The position numbers and the translations under genes were made by a program. A model generated the notes under the pieces. It had not been told where the DNA came from. It was given only the letters and a program-made list of their open reading frames with translations, and did no database searches. Below, in pieces: positions 61,871-64,000 of a DNA stretch of 64,000 nt. This stretch comes from Jonesiaceae bacterium BS-20 (GTDB taxonomy: Bacteria > Actinomycetota > Actinomycetes > Actinomycetales > Cellulomonadaceae). The stretch lies in contig CP146203.1 of NCBI GenBank assembly GCA_039995105.1, positions 1,922,001 to 1,986,000 of the forward strand, given 5' to 3'. Numbering within the stretch: the first letter of the stretch is position 1; each line of letters opens with the position of its first letter.

Positions 61871-62343
61871 TAGCGAGCACCGCCGTGATTGGCAACCATC
61901 CAGTTGGTCATCAAGTCCAGTGTCCGCCGGTCCATCTCATGGGTGCTTGAGCGCCAGTGTGATTCCAAAACACCCTCGGGGAAGGCACCCAAGACATCTT
62001 GAGCGCCGTCCGTAGGGAAGTGCTCGTCGTCGGTTGCCGCGATGGACAGCGCCTTCTTACCGGTGATCATCGCCGCGATTGCGCCGTAGTCTCCGGCGGT
62101 CTCGAGCCCTGGCAAATACCACCCGGCATTGTGCAACACGTCTGCTCGTTTACACGCGGCAATGCTGGTCAACCCCGCACTGATGACGCCAACGGTAATG
62201 TTTGGGGCAAGCGCCAAAACGAGTAGCCCAATCTGAGCACCGAGCGAGTGCCCGGTCACGGCAACGTTGCCCACGATCAGCTCGTGGTTTTCTAAATAGT
62301 TCGCCACCGCCAGGACATCGGAGACGTGTTCGCCGTGCAGGCT
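61870..62343. repeat. Segmental duplication, copy 2
   Basis: Direct repeat of 57348-57822, lying within the intact hydrolase gene. After about 62343 (GTGCAGG) the sequences diverge: here the hydrolase gene goes on, while in copy 1 the IS5 fragment begins. Confidence 0.92.
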
Positions 62344-62835
62344 GTGGCCATTGGCAATCGCGTTCATGGCGTAGAACAGTTCCAGCTCGCGCCCCGTGCG
62401 GCCATGCGCACTGCCCCGGTCTTCAAAGCCCAATAGATCCGGAACCGCAACGAGAAAGCCCTGTTTGGCCAGCTCCAGACCATAGGCCACGTTCGGGTTC
62501 CCCGCTAACCCCGCAGGTTCACTCTTACCCAAGTGGTGCTCATCGTTATGCTGGTGGATCGCAACGACCGCCTGCCTTGGTCCTTCGCCCTTGGGGCGCA
62601 GGAGCAGGCACGGAATCTGGACCAAACCGGGGTTGTTGCGGGTAGTAAGTGCGGCATCGGGAAGCTCTTGGTCTCGACCTGCTGCTCTGCCCACCGTGAC
62701 AACCCCGGAAAACACCGCAACGGTTGGGTCGGGGGATGCTACTTCGGTCCATTGAACCGGTTGGGCGGGCCCATCCGAACGCAGGCCAACCATGTGGCTC
62801 AGCGCAGTGACGGAAAGCGGGGTGGGTTGTGACAC
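61870..62835 (-). CDS. Alpha/beta hydrolase, dienelactone-hydrolase-like
   Basis: A 321-residue serine hydrolase. The oxyanion/early strand part reads AVVAIHQHNDEHHLGKSEPA. The nucleophile Ser lies in VTGHSLGAQIGLL (G-x-S-x-G). The acid is probably in LSIAATDDEHFPTDG, where the late His also lies in HFP, with a further His in WRSSTHEMDRR. No signal peptide is present, so it is cytoplasmic. GTG 62835 follows AAGGGAGAACTAC. The last base of its stop codon context is supplied by the IS5 element, which inserted exactly at the CTAG and kept the stop. The substrate is unknown. Confidence 0.85.
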   Translation of the reverse strand: MSQPTPLSVTALSHMVGLRSDGPAQPVQWTEVASPDPTVAVFSGVVTVGRAAGRDQELPDAALTTRNNPGLVQIPCLLLRPKGEGPRQAVVAIHQHNDEHHLGKSEPAGLAGNPNVAYGLELAKQGFLVAVPDLLGFEDRGSAHGRTGRELELFYAMNAIANGHSLHGEHVSDVLAVANYLENHELIVGNVAVTGHSLGAQIGLLVLALAPNITVGVISAGLTSIAACKRADVLHNAGWYLPGLETAGDYGAIAAMITGKKALSIAATDDEHFPTDGAQDVLGAFPEGVLESHWRSSTHEMDRRTLDLMTNWMVANHGGAR

Positions 62836-62910
62836 GTAGTTCTCCCTTGAAAGCCGTGTGGTCTGCTCGCATCTTAGGCGGGCAGACCACACGGTCGCAA
62901 GAACGAACCG

Positions 62911-64000
62911 CTATTGGAAGACGTAACCGTCACCCCAGGGTTGTAACCACTCGGTTGGGATGATCCCGTTGGCCTCCGGTTGGGTCTGGTACGTCTGCTG
63001 CCCCTCAACCATGGTTACGTTCAGTAACCCACCCGTTGTTGAAGTGATCAGACCTTGATGTACGGCCGCGGTGCACACCGAGGAGTCCGAGGTGTATCCC
63101 TGGGTCCCTCCACCCCAGATTCGTGAGGTCGGGGTGCCTCCCTGCGGGCAGAAGTGCTCAAAAGCGTCCCCGGCCGTATACTTCGAGTGCGGGTCCCAAC
63201 CCCATTGGGAGGCCACATAATCTTCGATGGTTTGCCCGTCCTTAGGCCCGTGGCCGTCCGGGAACCCCGCGTTGGTGCCGCCTTGGGTTGGCGGGGCGTC
63301 AAGCTGGTAGAAACCCGAGCTGATCCCGGTCAGCAGGTCCATCTGCTGGGCCGCAATAACAAAACTGATGTCACCGGAAGCCCAATAGTCGAACAGGCAG
63401 TTGTCCAAGAACGGTTGCTGGTTGATTCCCGCCCGCTCGCAGACCGCTCTGGCCTGGTTCAGTTCCTTAGCTGGCACATCGCCCAACGCCACGTAGTCAT
63501 CGGGGAACGTGAGGTCCGTGTGGGATTCAGTGGTTTGGCCTGGCAAGTACGTAAACAGGGACTCGTCTTGGGTGATCCGCCACGAGTTCACAAACGAGGA
63601 GTAAAACGCGTTGCTATCAGAGTCAATCAAGTCCACTGCCACGGACGTGCCGTCTCTGGTCACTAGATCATTGTCCGGCTGGGCGTCACCGTCACCAAGC
63701 ATTCCGGTCAGGTCATTGAGCTGGCCGGGGTCCACAAAGAGGCCCAACTGGGACGACCCAAGGGTGATGCTCACCTGCTCACCAGAGCCCGTCGCCACGA
63801 TGACTTCGCTTCTCGACGCCGTAATCACCACATTCCCTGCGGTCACGTCCTGCGGAAGGTCCGGTAATGGCGTTGGCTTGCCGTTGATCACCAGAAGCGG
63901 GGCACCACCTTGGAGTCCCGTGCTGGCCATGACCGTCTGCCCGTCCGCGTGGACCGCAACCGCTGTCAAGACTGAGATGCTCCGAGAACTTCCCATCGGT
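62911..64000 (-). CDS. Secreted VWD/LCCL-domain protein (5' end beyond window)
   Basis: The C-terminal 360 residues of a larger exported protein. The first part resembles a von Willebrand type D domain (VLTAVAVHADGQTVMAST; GNVVITASRSEVIVATGSGE; NDLTGMLGDGDAQPDNDLVT). It is followed by a C8-like Cys segment (RAVCERAGINQQPFLDNCLF). The end is an LCCL-type domain: FEHFCPQGGTPTSRIWGGG, then YTSDSSVCTAAVHQGLI and GGLLNVTMVEGQQTYQ. These modules are typical of extracellular adhesive or toxin-like proteins, mostly known from eukaryotes, with some bacterial members. The N-terminus lies beyond the right edge. Confidence 0.8.
   Translation of the reverse strand, partial: PMGSSRSISVLTAVAVHADGQTVMASTGLQGGAPLLVINGKPTPLPDLPQDVTAGNVVITASRSEVIVATGSGEQVSITLGSSQLGLFVDPGQLNDLTGMLGDGDAQPDNDLVTRDGTSVAVDLIDSDSNAFYSSFVNSWRITQDESLFTYLPGQTTESHTDLTFPDDYVALGDVPAKELNQARAVCERAGINQQPFLDNCLFDYWASGDISFVIAAQQMDLLTGISSGFYQLDAPPTQGGTNAGFPDGHGPKDGQTIEDYVASQWGWDPHSKYTAGDAFEHFCPQGGTPTSRIWGGGTQGYTSDSSVCTAAVHQGLITSTTGGLLNVTMVEGQQTYQTQPEANGIIPTEWLQPWGDGYVFQ

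Noticed and set aside
1-64000. CRISPR array, prophage or integrative element
   Set aside because: No regularly spaced repeats, no Cas, integrase, capsid or conjugation genes were seen. The holin-like protein at 5572 has no phage neighbours.

Overview
The window is chromosomal DNA from a Gram-positive actinobacterium of moderate GC content, probably Micrococcales or Actinomycetales. I infer this from LPXTG- and LAXTG-type sortase substrates, actinobacterial CUT1 sugar-transport genes without a local ATPase, an F420/deazaflavin-type nitroreductase, a BetP-like betaine carrier, GTG starts behind GGAG-like ribosome binding sites, and DUF5979/thioester surface proteins. The species cannot be named from the sequence. 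No tRNA, rRNA, CRISPR array or replication origin was seen.

Layout. 1-3.1 kb: adenine deaminase (left edge), a YchJ protein and an MgtE magnesium transporter. 3.1-10 kb is a decaying zone: an AbgT-type transporter with at least six lesions, an orphan NarL-type regulator, a broken IS110-family element, and a two-component pair whose kinase is dead while its regulator is intact. 10-16.5 kb: a DUF4352 protein, a VOC protein, a thioester-domain surface adhesin and a large ATP-binding LuxR regulator. 16.6-24.1 kb: one co-directional sugar module made of a DeoR regulator, solute-binding lipoprotein, two permeases, class II aldolase, an ADP-dependent glucokinase/phosphofructokinase-family kinase and a mannose-6-phosphate isomerase. 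A 23-bp site shared by the two upstream regions links the regulator to the module. 24.3-31.6 kb: BCCT carrier, penicillin acylase, Gfo/Idh/MocA oxidoreductase, small PH-like membrane protein and histidine phosphatase. 31.7-35.2 kb: a DUF805 protein and an operon with two members of an unnamed six-helix membrane family; a third member lies at 55.6 kb. 35.3-37.9 kb: SDR, TetR (with operator) and a zinc alcohol dehydrogenase.

38-48.7 kb mixes intact genes (DUF5652, nitroreductase, a DUF1349 protein, a PQQ-type sugar dehydrogenase lipoprotein, a 1,420-residue LPVTG adhesin) with wrecks: an ABC-F ATPase fused tail-to-tail with a truncated flavoprotein, an amino-acid permease, and a DUF2200 gene with one stop codon. 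48.7-57 kb: a DHA2 drug exporter behind a hairpin-rich leader, luxS overlapping a nucleosidase gene, a lipoprotein, two PH-like membrane proteins, several unknowns and a lamin-tail protein.

57.3-64 kb is rearranged. A complete IS5-family element (60902-61870) and an inverted remnant of it (57823-58002) bracket a segment carrying a leucine-rich-repeat LPKTG protein and a lipoprotein. Part of an alpha/beta hydrolase gene is duplicated outside both ends. The right edge cuts a secreted VWD/LCCL protein. The window as a whole reads as a host-associated or nutrient-rich lifestyle genome with many surface proteins and continuing gene loss.
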